A DNA stretch of 64,000 nucleotides from Arthrobacter sp. ov118 (lineage in GTDB: Bacteria > Actinomycetota > Actinomycetes > Actinomycetales > Micrococcaceae). A program made the position numbers and the translations under genes. Of this stretch, positions 15,114 through 24,149 are shown in pieces. The notes beneath the pieces were generated by a model, which had not been told where the DNA came from, did no database searches, and saw nothing but the letters and a program-made list of their open reading frames with translations. The DNA lies in NCBI RefSeq assembly GCF_900116495.1, contig NZ_FPAY01000002.1, positions 248,001 to 312,000 of the forward strand. The letters run 5' to 3'. Position 1 is the stretch's first letter; every line of letters begins with the position of its first letter.

Positions 15114-16904
15114 CTATGGCACGCTGCTGGTTGGTAAGGCATCTTGCAGCAGGAGGCTATCCGGGAAGGGGTCGTTGTCGTGCGCCCCCGACCCATAGGG
15201 ATCGAACATCTCTCCCGCCGGCGGTGATTGCGCGGCCACAAATTGGTGCCAGTCCGGGAACGGGTCCGCGGGCAATCCGGGTTCCGGACCGGGAACGTCG
15301 CCGGGATCCTGGGCAGGATCTTGGCCGGGGTCCTGGGCGGGCAGGGACTGGGGTGGCCAGTGGGGTGGTTCCCAGTCCTGGTGTTCGCTGGGGTAGTGCC
15401 GTCCGGACGGTGAGGTCCATCCGGGCGGGTGGTCCTTGCTGGCGCCGGTGGGTGTCCAGGCGGAGCGGTGTTTGAGGCGGTGGTGTTTCGGGCAGGGCTG
15501 GCCCAGGTTGGAGATGCCGGTGCTGCCGCCGTCGGCCCAGGCGAGCAGGTGGTCCGCTTCGTTGTCCAGGGAGTGGTTGTTGCAGCCGGGGAACGGGCAC
15601 TTGCCGTCGCGGAGCCGGAGCCATCGGCGCTGGGCTGTGGTGAGACGGTAGCTGGTCCGGCCGATCTCCAGCGGTGTGCCGTCGCGGGGGTCGGTCAGGA
15701 CACGGTAGAAGGAGTCGGCGCCGTCGGTGACCAGACGGCGGGCCATCGACGGCGGGATCGGCCCGTACCCGTCCAGGACGGCGGGTTCGTCGGTGGCGCC
15801 CAGCAGGGACAGGACCGGGACGGTGACCAGGACCTGCGCCCGCGGGGACGGCACCTCCCCGGCCCAACCCGCACCCCCACCAGATGTGCCGGTGCCGGGC
15901 GTGCGACCCTGGAGCCTTCCGGCGCCGGTGCCGGTGTTGTGGCTGCCGCCGGTCAGGAGCCAGGCGGCGGTGGTGTCGGCGCGGAGCTGGGCGAGGGTCC
16001 GGGCCTCGTCCGGGCCCTGGAGGGCGCGGGCCGCGGCGGTGCACCGGTCCCAGATCCCCGCGGCGGTGTCGGCGCGAAGGTATGCGGAGAGCCAGGCCAT
16101 GCCGTCCCGGTCCGGGACGTACTCGACCCGCCGGTCCGCGGCGCTGTTGGCGTGGCGTGTTTCGATGCTGAGCGGGTGGTGGCGTTCCCGCCACGCCCGG
16201 GCCTTGGCGCGGAACCGGGACGCCACGAGGTCCCCGGCCCGGCATCCGCGGGCCGGGTCCGGCGCGTCGGGGTCCAGGAAGTGGGCCTCCAGTGCGGCCG
16301 CTCCGGCCCGGTCCAGGCCGGTGGTTTCATCGACGATGATCCGGGCGTGTTGCCATGAGATCTCCCCGGCCTGCAGGGCCGACAGGGTCAGCGGCAGCGC
16401 CGCCGTCAATGCCTGTCCGTCTGACAGGAGCGCCCCGGCGGTGCGTTCCCCCACGGTCAGGACACACGCGACCTCGGCGACCGCGGCCATCTGCTGCGCG
16501 GCGCGGTCCTGCGGGGACGCCGCGCAGGGCACCAGCGCCCCGGCCGCGTGCACGTAGTCGGTGGACAGTCTCACCTTCAACGCGGCCAGCCCGGACTCCA
16601 ACCGCGCCAACTCGGCCAGCCCGTCCAGGCAAGCATCCGCGAAGGCCCGCAACGGATCAGCATCCCGCAGCGAATCGGTGCCGGGCTGACCAGTTTCGAA
16701 CGCATCGGTGCCGGGCTGACCAGCGCCTGGCTGACCAGCGCCGGCCGGATCGGAGCGGTCCACCCCGACGCCGGCGAGGTCAGCCAGCGCCGCAGCCGAC
16801 GCGAAGACTGCCTCCAAGGCCGCCCTGCTCTCGGCGCTCCAGGTTCCCCCGGTCCGAGTTTCCCCGGACCCAGTTCCCCCGGTTGAAGCCGCTCTGCTTT
16901 CCAT
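15114..16904 (-). CDS. HNH endonuclease-domain protein of the DUF222/13E12 repeat family
   Basis: This is a 596-residue protein. Residues 1-75 are variable and contain repeated AGQPG/TGQPGTD motifs. A DUF222 helical domain follows (ALEAHFLDPDAPDPARGCRA, ADRRVEYVPDRDGMAWLSAY). The HNH nuclease motif lies near residues 430-480: LRDGKCPFPGCNNHS, EADHLLAWADGGST and NLGQPCPKHHRLKH. The zinc-binding cysteines and the H-N-H core are intact. A Pro/Asp-rich tail closes the protein. The family is abundant and often multicopy in actinobacteria and resembles mycobacterial 13E12 repeats. Its biological role is unclear: mobility, genome rearrangement or phage defence have been considered. Confidence 0.88.
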   Translation of the reverse strand: MESRAASTGGTGSGETRTGGTWSAESRAALEAVFASAAALADLAGVGVDRSDPAGAGQPGAGQPGTDAFETGQPGTDSLRDADPLRAFADACLDGLAELARLESGLAALKVRLSTDYVHAAGALVPCAASPQDRAAQQMAAVAEVACVLTVGERTAGALLSDGQALTAALPLTLSALQAGEISWQHARIIVDETTGLDRAGAAALEAHFLDPDAPDPARGCRAGDLVASRFRAKARAWRERHHPLSIETRHANSAADRRVEYVPDRDGMAWLSAYLRADTAAGIWDRCTAAARALQGPDEARTLAQLRADTTAAWLLTGGSHNTGTGAGRLQGRTPGTGTSGGGAGWAGEVPSPRAQVLVTVPVLSLLGATDEPAVLDGYGPIPPSMARRLVTDGADSFYRVLTDPRDGTPLEIGRTSYRLTTAQRRWLRLRDGKCPFPGCNNHSLDNEADHLLAWADGGSTGISNLGQPCPKHHRLKHRSAWTPTGASKDHPPGWTSPSGRHYPSEHQDWEPPHWPPQSLPAQDPGQDPAQDPGDVPGPEPGLPADPFPDWHQFVAAQSPPAGEMFDPYGSGAHDNDPFPDSLLLQDALPTSSVP

Positions 16905-17002
16905 ACCCCCAGCATCTCAAGAGGCACCGACATTCTAGGGCGACAGCGTTAGTTAGAGTGACTGGTCGCGGAAACCAAACGCTGGGCGGTGGGTCATCGG
17001 CC

Positions 17003-17788
17003 TCACATGGCCGGGCTCATGTAAAGTCCGGGCAACAGCCATGGGTGCGCGGGCACGAAGAACGCGAAAACTATCAGCGACGCCCCGGTAAACCGACTGA
17101 AAGCGCCGCCGTGTTTCCAGGTCTTCTCCAGCAGGATGGTCGCCGTGAGCACCGCCATCCACGCTAGGTTCATCACGCCCACAGCAACGAGAACGATCAT
17201 CAGTCCCCAGCAGCAGCCGATGCAATACAGCCCGTGGTAAAGGCCGACTCGCACATCGCGAAACCGCCCCTTGTATCCGGACACGTGCAGCAGGAACGCC
17301 ATCGGGGAGCGGCAGTGTCCTAGACAAAAATCCTTGGCTGGGGTGAGCTGGTAAACCCCAGCTGCAAGTATCAGTCCGGCGCCGACCCAAGAAGCGATAT
17401 CCGGCGCGTCCGCGGCCAGCATCGTGGAGAAAACAGAAGCCACGTAGGCAAAGACGCCGAACCCGATCCACGTCGCAAGGTAGCCGCAAAGTAATGCCAC
17501 CGTGCGGACCGCCCTCACCCTGCTGCTGGGCACTGCGCTAATGGACCTGAGGTACATTGACGTGAGCGGGGCCAGCGCGGGCAACATCATGGCCACCATC
17601 ATCAGCGTCCATGCCGCGAGAAACCCCGCCAGGCCGACTACCATCGACCCCTGGCCTGCAGGCATGCCGGCGAAGCCCGCGATCGTGAAATACCAGGCGA
17701 GGAGGGCGCACCCTACCAAGGCGAATAGCGAGGCGCGGTGGCTCGCCGCGAGATACGTGCGCCCCGACACTTTATGCCGACCAGGCAA
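17003..17788 (-). CDS. DUF2182 integral membrane protein
   Basis: A 261-residue protein with about six membrane helices. It carries DUF2182 signature blocks: WTLMMVAMMLPALAPL, LTPAKDFCLGHCRSP, GLYHGLYCIGCCWGLM and LEKTWKHGGAFSR. The C-x2-H-C and C-x2-C-C clusters, with methionines beside them, suggest metal (for example copper) binding, which is inference. Its first 17 nt overlap the end of the DUF1326 gene upstream, so the two are translationally coupled. This pairing with DUF1326 recurs in many bacteria, but no biochemical function is established. Confidence 0.85.
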   Translation of the reverse strand: MPGRHKVSGRTYLAASHRASLFALVGCALLAWYFTIAGFAGMPAGQGSMVVGLAGFLAAWTLMMVAMMLPALAPLTSMYLRSISAVPSSRVRAVRTVALLCGYLATWIGFGVFAYVASVFSTMLAADAPDIASWVGAGLILAAGVYQLTPAKDFCLGHCRSPMAFLLHVSGYKGRFRDVRVGLYHGLYCIGCCWGLMIVLVAVGVMNLAWMAVLTATILLEKTWKHGGAFSRFTGASLIVFAFFVPAHPWLLPGLYMSPAM

Positions 17789-18377
17789 ACGGGGCCGAGA
17801 ACGAGTTCTTCCCCGTGTAGTCCCAGGTCATTCCAAATACATCGCCGCGCGAAGCAACGGACCGGCCAGCCGCCAAAGTGTCCGCCGGGAATCCAACACC
17901 GCTGACGCGCACCCCGCGTTCTGTGGCGTCCAGCGGCGAAAGGAAGTCCTCCACAGTCATGTCCACGACCTTGCCGATCCGGACCTGATGCCGCCTCCCG
18001 TCGTCGGAGTAGGCCACGTCCAATGAGTCCATCCCGACCATTTCGCCAATCAGCGGTCCCAGCCCCTGCATCGGGCCGCCGAGTTGGCCGCCGAATACCG
18101 CACCAAGCGCCTCGGCCTGCCCGGCTGACGCGGCCGAATCCATCAAAACGCCGACCTTCCAGCCGCCATCGCTCATCACGGCCGGTGTATCCGCAACGAC
18201 GCAAACCGTCAGACCGCCGACGTCGACGCCGTTCACGTCACCGGTATCAACATGGAACGCCAAGACCACGAGACAACGGTCATTGTCCGCCGATGCCGTC
18301 ATCCCGGAGGTCGTGCAAGGGCAAATCATGTCGCAATTACAGTTCTCGAAATATGTACCTTCAATATGCCAGGCCAT
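17772..18377 (-). CDS. DUF1326 domain protein
   Basis: The protein has 201 residues and opens MAWHIEGTYFENCNCDMICPC; the C-x-C-x4-C-x-C cluster at residues 13-21 is the hallmark of DUF1326 and looks like a soft-metal site. The rest is beta-rich, including FHVDTGDVNGVDVGGL, GWKVGVLMD, and a GKNSFSAPFAWSA end typical of the family. It is probably soluble and cytoplasmic, because no signal peptide is visible. It is the first gene of a two-gene unit with the DUF2182 membrane protein; the two may handle a metal ion together, although this is only inferred from context and cysteines. Confidence 0.87.
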   Translation of the reverse strand: MAWHIEGTYFENCNCDMICPCTTSGMTASADNDRCLVVLAFHVDTGDVNGVDVGGLTVCVVADTPAVMSDGGWKVGVLMDSAASAGQAEALGAVFGGQLGGPMQGLGPLIGEMVGMDSLDVAYSDDGRRHQVRIGKVVDMTVEDFLSPLDATERGVRVSGVGFPADTLAAGRSVASRGDVFGMTWDYTGKNSFSAPFAWSA

Positions 18378-18684
18378 CTAAGGCTCCTTCCAAAAGAGCC
18401 CCCCACAATGTGAAGTTTCCTCCCGCCTCCGGCCACTGTCCAGACCGCAGGGATAGGCCCGAAAATCGCCACCTTACGGCGCGCATATGAAGCAGCCGAC
18501 GCCGGGAGCGGACGGTTCTGTTAGAGCACCATGTTGCTCGCGTCACCGGCTTAGGCAGCCGCTGCGGCGACGTCTGCGCGGATGTCCGGCGAATCCAGCG
18601 GCAGGAAAAGCCACCCCGCACCTTCTGCGTTGAGGCGGCGCTCGGACGGGACTGGACACGCTGTGCCAACGTCCGCTTCGGAAC
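18378..18684. other. Intergenic region with an orphan open frame
   Basis: About 300 nt between the DUF1326 start and the DUF2087 stop. The left part should hold the DUF1326 promoter. In the right part, a minus-strand frame is open from the end of the DUF2087 gene to a stop at 18551-18553. It reads SERRLNAEGAGWLFLPLD and then SPDIRADVAAAAA, which looks like a real protein C-terminus, yet it has no start codon. I suspect a gene remnant and cannot name it. Confidence 0.4.
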
Positions 18685-19209
18685 CTATGTTTCGTCGTGC
18701 CGCGAGTAGGAGGAGCCGGAGGGCGTTCGTACCAATAGTCCGAAGTCGATCATGTAGCGGCGCAGCATCACGACGTCGTCGGCATAACTGAGGAGCCGTT
18801 CATTGACCTGCTTTTCCGTTAGGTGTTCGCCCGGCTCGATGGCTTCGCTGACGATCCAGGCCAGCAGCTCCCGCCGTTCCGCCATGTTGGCTGGATACCT
18901 CTCGATCCTGCCGAGGCGCATGAAGCGGGCCAGTCCGGTTTGCGCCTGCCGCCGGGGTTGCTGGGTGAGCAGGTCGCGGAAGATCGCCTCAGACGCCTCA
19001 AGTTCATTGGCAGCATTCCGTTCGACGAGCCCGGACTCGAGCAGGACGGCGATGGCCCGGTTTCGCCGGTGGTCATTCAGATCAGCAGCCACGTCGAGGA
19101 GTCTGGCGCCGAGCACTATTTGCGCGTAGGCGGTCCGCGCGTCGTTATTGGCGAGCGCTGCCATCACTCGCCGCCAGTGCGGACCGCTCAGCCTTGTCCC
19201 TCCGGTCAT
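18685..19209 (-). CDS. DUF2087-domain protein, probable transcriptional regulator type
   Basis: This is a 174-residue protein. Residues 1-70 look like a winged-helix or similar helical domain (WRRVMAALANNDARTAYAQI, RRNRAIAVLLESGLVER). Residues 95-170 are DUF2087: MRLGRIERYPANMAERRELL, TEKQVNERL, DDVVMLRRYMIDFGLL and GSSYSR. DUF2087 is often joined to ArsR-type or metalloregulator-like DNA-binding domains, so a regulatory role is plausible. A 100-bp copy of its 3' end lies at 7540-7639, pointing to duplication within this genome. The gene is divergent from the amylase-family gene. Confidence 0.75.
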   Translation of the reverse strand: MTGGTRLSGPHWRRVMAALANNDARTAYAQIVLGARLLDVAADLNDHRRNRAIAVLLESGLVERNAANELEASEAIFRDLLTQQPRRQAQTGLARFMRLGRIERYPANMAERRELLAWIVSEAIEPGEHLTEKQVNERLLSYADDVVMLRRYMIDFGLLVRTPSGSSYSRHDET

Positions 19210-19384
19210 AGCGCATCCCTCGCTCTCATCTGTCCCCGCTTGTGCGGATCACGGGGTGCTTGGCCCACAGGCAGAATCGTAGTCCCAAGGCCCCTTCCGC
19301 GCTCCGGCGGAGTTCCCCATACTTGGCTCATTGTGCAGTTCGACGGTCTTTCGAATATCGGACGAGAACCTGAAGAAGGACACC

Positions 19385-21268
19385 ATGATCTCGATCAACG
19401 ACATCCCGTGGGTGCAGCTCCTCAAGCAGAACCACTACCACGCTTCACCCCGCGACTGGTCGGACCAGGTGATCTACTTCCTTCTGATCGACCGGTTCTC
19501 CGACGGTAACGAAGACGGCTACAAGGACGTTGCCGGCCAAATCATCCACGGCACCACCCAGCGGTTTTCACCGGGGGACGCGGGCAACGCCGTGCAGACC
19601 CAGGCTGACATACAGAATTGGCAGTCCGCCGGCGCTCAGTGGCTTGGCGGAACCCTTAAAGGCATCCAATCCAAAATCGGCTACCTGAAGAGGCTCGGTG
19701 TGACATCACTCTGGATCAGCCCCGTACTCCGCCAGCGACCCGGGGTGGACGATTACCACGGCTACGGCACGCAGAACTTCCTCGAAGTGGACCCGCACTT
19801 CGGCACGGCGCAGGACTTCAAAGACCTGGTGGATGCCGCCCACGCGGCCGGGCTGAACGTCATCCTCGACGTGATCCTCAACCATTCCGCCGACGTCTTC
19901 CAATACGACACCGTCGATCCGAACACCGGACGATTTTACGAGCCCATGTGGAACGGTGACACGTTTCCGGTGGCGGGCTGGCGGGACGGAAGTGGCGTCC
20001 CCAGCCTCCCGTTCCCCACGCCGGTCAATCCAGCCGACACGGACGCGGCCGTCTGGCCGAAAGAACTGCAGGCCGACGGAGTCTTCACCCGTAAGGGGAA
20101 GATCGGCAATTGGGACCACGTGCCGGAGACCACTGAAGGGGACTTCGAGGGGCTCAAAGACATCCATCAGGGAACCGGGCCGGTGGATGACTACACGCCG
20201 TCGGCGGCAATGCAGGTCCTGACCGAGGCATACCAATACTGGATTGCGTACGCGGACGTGGACGGCTTCCGGGTGGACACCGTCAAACACATGGACCGCG
20301 GCGCCATGCGTTACTTTGCTTCCGCCATTCATGAGTTCTCCCAGACTCTTGGCAAGGACTCATTTCTTCTGGTCGGAGAGATCACCGGCAGCCGGGAGGA
20401 CGCCGTCGAGATACGGGACGAAACCGGGCTCGACGCGGCCTTGGGCCTGGCAGACGTTCAGGGACAAATGGTTGACACAGTGAAGGGGTGGACCAATCCC
20501 CAAAACTACTTCGACCTCTTCCGCAACTCCTACCAGGTCGATAAGGCATCCCACACCTGGTTCCGCAACCACGTCGTCACCAACTTTGATGACCACGACC
20601 TGGTGCGCATGGGCAGAAGCTACAAGGCGCGCTTCGCCTCGGACCAGGAGGGGAGTGCACTGGAGCTCGCCGTGCTAGCCATGAACGCGACGACGCTCGG
20701 CATCCCTTGCATCTATTACGGCAGCGAACAGCGGTTCGACGGAAAGTTCCCGACGGCGGCTGATCCGCACCCTGCCACCGACTTCAAGGCGGACCGGTAC
20801 ATACGCGAAGCAATGTTCGGCGGTAACTTCGGCTCATTCCGGAGCCGCGGCCGGCACTTCTTTGACGAGTCGGCGGAGGTGTACATGCAGCTCGCCAACA
20901 TTCTGGCCATACGGAGAAACGATCTCGCGCTCCGCCGCGGCCGGCAGTACCTGCGCCCCATCTCCGAGGACGGAATCAGCTTTTGGTATCCAACCCGCAT
21001 CGGCCCGGGACGTATGACATCCGTCGTGGCCTGGAGCCGGATCATCGCGAACCGGGAGGTCGTCTGTGCCATGAACACCGACGTCGTGTCCCGCAGAGCA
21101 GCCTGGGTGACCATCGACGCCGGCCTGCACTCCATAGGTGACAAGTTCCAGTGCGCCTATTCGACCGAGCAGGGCCAGCAGGGATCAGAGGTGGCCGCTG
21201 AGGGACGGAACGGTCTGGCGATCAGCATCGACGTCGGTCCGGCCGGCTTCGTCATCATGGCGCCGTAA
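19385..21268 (+). CDS. Alpha-amylase family (GH13) glycoside hydrolase
   Basis: The start at ATG 19385 is preceded by GAAGAAGGAC. The protein has 627 residues. The four conserved GH13 regions are visible: DVILNHSADV (I); GFRVDTVKHM with nucleophile Asp298 (II); LVGEITG with acid/base Glu332 (III); and NFDDHD with His404-Asp405 (IV). An SDGNEDGY calcium-like loop lies near the N-terminus, and a beta-sandwich C-terminal domain ends the protein (VVAWSRIIANREVVCAMN onwards). No signal peptide is seen, so it may be intracellular. The domain order suits alpha-amylases or related maltogenic or transferase enzymes; the exact substrate, an alpha-glucan, is not determined. Confidence 0.9.
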   Translation: MISINDIPWVQLLKQNHYHASPRDWSDQVIYFLLIDRFSDGNEDGYKDVAGQIIHGTTQRFSPGDAGNAVQTQADIQNWQSAGAQWLGGTLKGIQSKIGYLKRLGVTSLWISPVLRQRPGVDDYHGYGTQNFLEVDPHFGTAQDFKDLVDAAHAAGLNVILDVILNHSADVFQYDTVDPNTGRFYEPMWNGDTFPVAGWRDGSGVPSLPFPTPVNPADTDAAVWPKELQADGVFTRKGKIGNWDHVPETTEGDFEGLKDIHQGTGPVDDYTPSAAMQVLTEAYQYWIAYADVDGFRVDTVKHMDRGAMRYFASAIHEFSQTLGKDSFLLVGEITGSREDAVEIRDETGLDAALGLADVQGQMVDTVKGWTNPQNYFDLFRNSYQVDKASHTWFRNHVVTNFDDHDLVRMGRSYKARFASDQEGSALELAVLAMNATTLGIPCIYYGSEQRFDGKFPTAADPHPATDFKADRYIREAMFGGNFGSFRSRGRHFFDESAEVYMQLANILAIRRNDLALRRGRQYLRPISEDGISFWYPTRIGPGRMTSVVAWSRIIANREVVCAMNTDVVSRRAAWVTIDAGLHSIGDKFQCAYSTEQGQQGSEVAAEGRNGLAISIDVGPAGFVIMAP

Positions 21269-21298
21269 CCGGCTGCCAGGCAAGGGCGCGCTGCCCCG

Positions 21299-22771
21299 CT
21301 ACGGCATCGTCGGGCGGTCGCCCTCGCGCAGCCAGTCGTCGAAGAAAGCGTCAAGCTGCCGGCCAGAGGCCTTTTCCATGACCTCCTCGAAGTCTTCCGT
21401 CGTCGCCGTCGAGTCGTTGTAGCGGCTCAGCCACGACCGGGCGCCCGCGAAGAACGCCGCGTCGCCGATCTTCACGCGCAACGCGTGGAGAGCAGCGGCA
21501 CCGCGGAAATAAACCTGGGCCTCGAACAAGTTGCCGCGACCCGGGTCAGCAATGTTGAGCGCCCAGCGGTTGTTCGCATCCAGGTATGCCACGGCGTCCG
21601 CGAACTGCCCCGACATCGTTGCCGTGCCTTGGTGCTCGGCCCACAGCCACTCGACGTAGGTCGCCCACCCCTCGTTTAGCCAGATGTCCTGCCAGTCGGA
21701 CGCGCTGACCGCATCGCCGAACCACTGGTGCGCCAGTTCGTGCACCACTGAGGCGTCATCCGCGACCAGCGAATACACCGGCCGCGTCTGCGTCTCCAGC
21801 GCGTAGTCGACGCCGTCGTCGTCGACAATCGCTCCAAAAGCCTCGAACGGGTAGCGCCGGAACACGCCCTCCAAGAAGGCGATCATCTTCGGCTGCAGCG
21901 CGAGGGAGGCCTTCGTCTGGTCCAAAGCCGCGCCCGTCACGCCCGCGTCGATTGCGTTGATGATCGGCAGGCCGCGCGGACCGACGTCGTACGACAGGGC
22001 AAAGTCGCCGACGCTCGCCGTCGACAGGTAGCTGGCCATCGGGTCCGACGCCTTCCACGTCCACGTCGTCCACCCGGCCTTGGTCGCCGGCCGGCCAACA
22101 GGCAGGCCGTTCGCGACGGCAGTCTTGCCTGCCGGCACCGTGATGCGGAAGGTGTAGGTTGCCTTGTCTTCCGGGTCGTCGTTCACCGGATACCAGGTCG
22201 CTGCGCCCTCGGGCTCGTTGACCACCATCGCGCCGTCAGCGCTGGTGACCCACCCGTACAGCGCACCCGAGGTGTCGAGCGGTCTGCCGGTGGACCCGCT
22301 GTACTCGACGGCAATCGTCGTCGTCCGCCCGGCCTTCAGCTTTGGCCGCAGCCCGATGGTGAGTTCCCAGATGCGGTTCGCGTCGTCCTGCACCTGGGAC
22401 CATTTGGCGTCCTTGCCGTCGTCCCGGACCGACGTGACGCCTAGGCCGCGCAGGTCCAAGTTGAGCGACTTCAGGTCCTGCTTCGCGCGGAGGGTGATCG
22501 TAGCCACGCCGCGGAGCTGGCCCGCGAGCACCGCCGGATTGGCTGGCGGCGTGTAGCGGAGGGCGAGGTCGTAATGCAGGACGTCGTACCCGCCGTTGCC
22601 GGCGAACGGGAAGTATTCATCGCCGCTGCCGGGAGCGCCCGCCGAGTAGCGGGGCTCGTCTTCGTCGGGGGCGGCCTGCGCCGTCCCGCTGATTGCGCCG
22701 GCACTCGCTGCCGCCAGTGCGACGGCGACCGCTGTTCGACGCAGGGGACCGTGGAAATGTTGCCCAATCAC
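21299..22771 (-). CDS. Secreted M1-family zinc metallopeptidase
   Basis: The gene starts at GTG 22771, with GGAGG six bases upstream. A signal peptide (TAVAVALAAASAGAISGTAQ, cut near AQA) leads a 490-residue protein. An N-terminal beta domain is followed by the gluzincin site His344-Glu345-x-x-His348, with the third zinc ligand Glu367 (HELAH and then LNEGWATY, 18 residues apart). The protein is shorter than full aminopeptidase N and ends soon after the helical region, like other small actinobacterial secreted M1 enzymes. Instead of a clear GAMEN box the region reads EAFGAIVDDDGVDYALETQT, so the exopeptidase motif is altered. It probably degrades peptides outside the cell. Confidence 0.87.
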   Translation of the reverse strand: MIGQHFHGPLRRTAVAVALAAASAGAISGTAQAAPDEDEPRYSAGAPGSGDEYFPFAGNGGYDVLHYDLALRYTPPANPAVLAGQLRGVATITLRAKQDLKSLNLDLRGLGVTSVRDDGKDAKWSQVQDDANRIWELTIGLRPKLKAGRTTTIAVEYSGSTGRPLDTSGALYGWVTSADGAMVVNEPEGAATWYPVNDDPEDKATYTFRITVPAGKTAVANGLPVGRPATKAGWTTWTWKASDPMASYLSTASVGDFALSYDVGPRGLPIINAIDAGVTGAALDQTKASLALQPKMIAFLEGVFRRYPFEAFGAIVDDDGVDYALETQTRPVYSLVADDASVVHELAHQWFGDAVSASDWQDIWLNEGWATYVEWLWAEHQGTATMSGQFADAVAYLDANNRWALNIADPGRGNLFEAQVYFRGAAALHALRVKIGDAAFFAGARSWLSRYNDSTATTEDFEEVMEKASGRQLDAFFDDWLREGDRPTMP

Positions 22772-22909
22772 CGGTGTCCTCCCGCCGTCTGATCGAAGCG
22801 GCCATTCGTTCCGCCGCCGGAATTTTGTATTCGATCATCATGGGGCCTTTCTTGGTTATCAATGTCGACGACCAATATGCCAATGACCGATGCTCCTGGA
22901 GCCCAGGTG

Positions 22910-23458
22910 CTAGGAGGGATTTGCCCTCGTGGTACCGGAGCCTGGTCCGATGGCCGCGGCTACCAGGCGGTCGAAACTCGCGGTCCCGTTCTCCGGAGGG
23001 ACCACAGTGAGGACCGCAAGCCACCTCTCCGGAGAATTCTTCCCGGCCATTGCCACCCGTTCCATATGAAGGTTCAACCCGGGCACGCCGCTGACGAGGA
23101 GCGGAAGCTGCTCACCGCTTTTGACCATGCGGCGGAATTCCTTGACGGACAACTGGTCGGCCGGGGTGTTGGTCACCTCGGCGACGGTGTCGTTCACCCG
23201 CTTGGTTAGCCCCTGCATGAGCCTTCGCTGGTCCGAGACTGTAGGAATCGTCATAAGGGTCGCGAAGAAGACCGTGAACAACACGACAGCACCGAAACTG
23301 CGGAGAATGGGTATGAACATCATCAGGATCAGGCACAAGGCAAAAACGCCGATAAAGAACACGACGAACCTTGTTACGGGGTTGTCGCCGGGTTTCGTTG
23401 TCCAACGCACAAGGGCGACCTTGTTCTTGCGGGGCTCGTGGATTGGTGAACTTCCCAT
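22910..23458 (-). CDS. Unknown membrane protein with two predicted helices
   Basis: This 182-residue protein is not one I recognise. After a basic N-terminus (EPRKNKVALVRW) come two closely spaced hydrophobic segments (RFVVFFIGVFALCLILMMF and FGAVVLFTVFFATLMTI). A soluble domain follows, with VSDQRRLMQGLTKRVNDTVA and a PLLVSGVPGLNLHMER block. It starts two bases after the stop of the coiled-coil gene upstream, with GAAGGG lying inside that gene, so both proteins are probably made together and may interact. Confidence 0.6.
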   Translation of the reverse strand: MGSSPIHEPRKNKVALVRWTTKPGDNPVTRFVVFFIGVFALCLILMMFIPILRSFGAVVLFTVFFATLMTIPTVSDQRRLMQGLTKRVNDTVAEVTNTPADQLSVKEFRRMVKSGEQLPLLVSGVPGLNLHMERVAMAGKNSPERWLAVLTVVPPENGTASFDRLVAAAIGPGSGTTRANPS

Positions 23459-23460
23459 GA

Positions 23461-24069
23461 TTAGTAGCCCTTCACTTCCATCAGCGCTTCGGCCAGAATG
23501 ACTGCCTCGCGTGCTTCCTTGAGATCGCCCAGCAGGCCCATGTCTGGAAGGGCCGAGGGGGCAACGGTTGAACCGGAAAGTGCAGAAAAGATGCTGCCCA
23601 ACTTTTCGCGGTCCTGCGACAGCATTCGGGAAGCATTCAGCTTGATTTTGCTCAATTCAAGCTCCAGGAGTGACTTGTCGATGGCCTCGCGACGCGCCTG
23701 CATCACCGCGAGCTGTTCTTTCAGGCGCTCGACCCGGCCCCGGAACATCGATTCCATCTTTCCTGCCACGACGTGGAGCTCGCACAGCGCGGTGTAGGAC
23801 TGCGGTGACCCGGAGTGCGCGGCGAGCCGGCCATTCACGTAGAGGCGCCGCCGTTCCCATTGCCGGACGGCAGATTCATACGGTTCCAAGAGCAAAGTGA
23901 CCCCCGCCAAAGCCTTGTCCAGCGACCCGGCCCGGGCGCTCAGGCTGGATGTGGCGGCGTCCAGCCTCGACAGGAAGGCGTCGTAATTGTCCTGCGGCCG
24001 GGCGCTATCGGTATTCACGAGCCGCCCGCGCGCGCTGGCGCGATTCCTCTCGTTGGATATTGCTCCCAT
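23461..24069 (-). CDS. Unknown alpha-helical coiled-coil protein
   Basis: A soluble 202-residue protein, almost entirely helical by composition. It has heptad-like stretches (FLSRLDAATSSLSARAGSLD, FRGRVERLKEQLAVMQARRE, SLLELELSKIKLNASRML) and a Ser/Pro-rich break before a final helix. There is no signal peptide and no catalytic motif. Coupling to the downstream membrane protein suggests a membrane-associated scaffold. Resemblance to PspA-like or TelA-like helical proteins is only general. Confidence 0.55.
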   Translation of the reverse strand: MGAISNERNRASARGRLVNTDSARPQDNYDAFLSRLDAATSSLSARAGSLDKALAGVTLLLEPYESAVRQWERRRLYVNGRLAAHSGSPQSYTALCELHVVAGKMESMFRGRVERLKEQLAVMQARREAIDKSLLELELSKIKLNASRMLSQDREKLGSIFSALSGSTVAPSALPDMGLLGDLKEAREAVILAEALMEVKGY

Positions 24070-24149
24070 CTGTCATGGCAAGAGAATAGGGGCTCCGGGC
24101 CCGATGGGATAGGGTGCCGGCCGCGGGCACATCTGTGTCAGGATCAGTT

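Noticed and set aside
15114..16904. Active mobile element or homing endonuclease
   Set aside because: The 13E12/DUF222 protein has an intact HNH motif, but no intron, terminal repeats or target duplication are visible, so I annotate it only as a protein family member.
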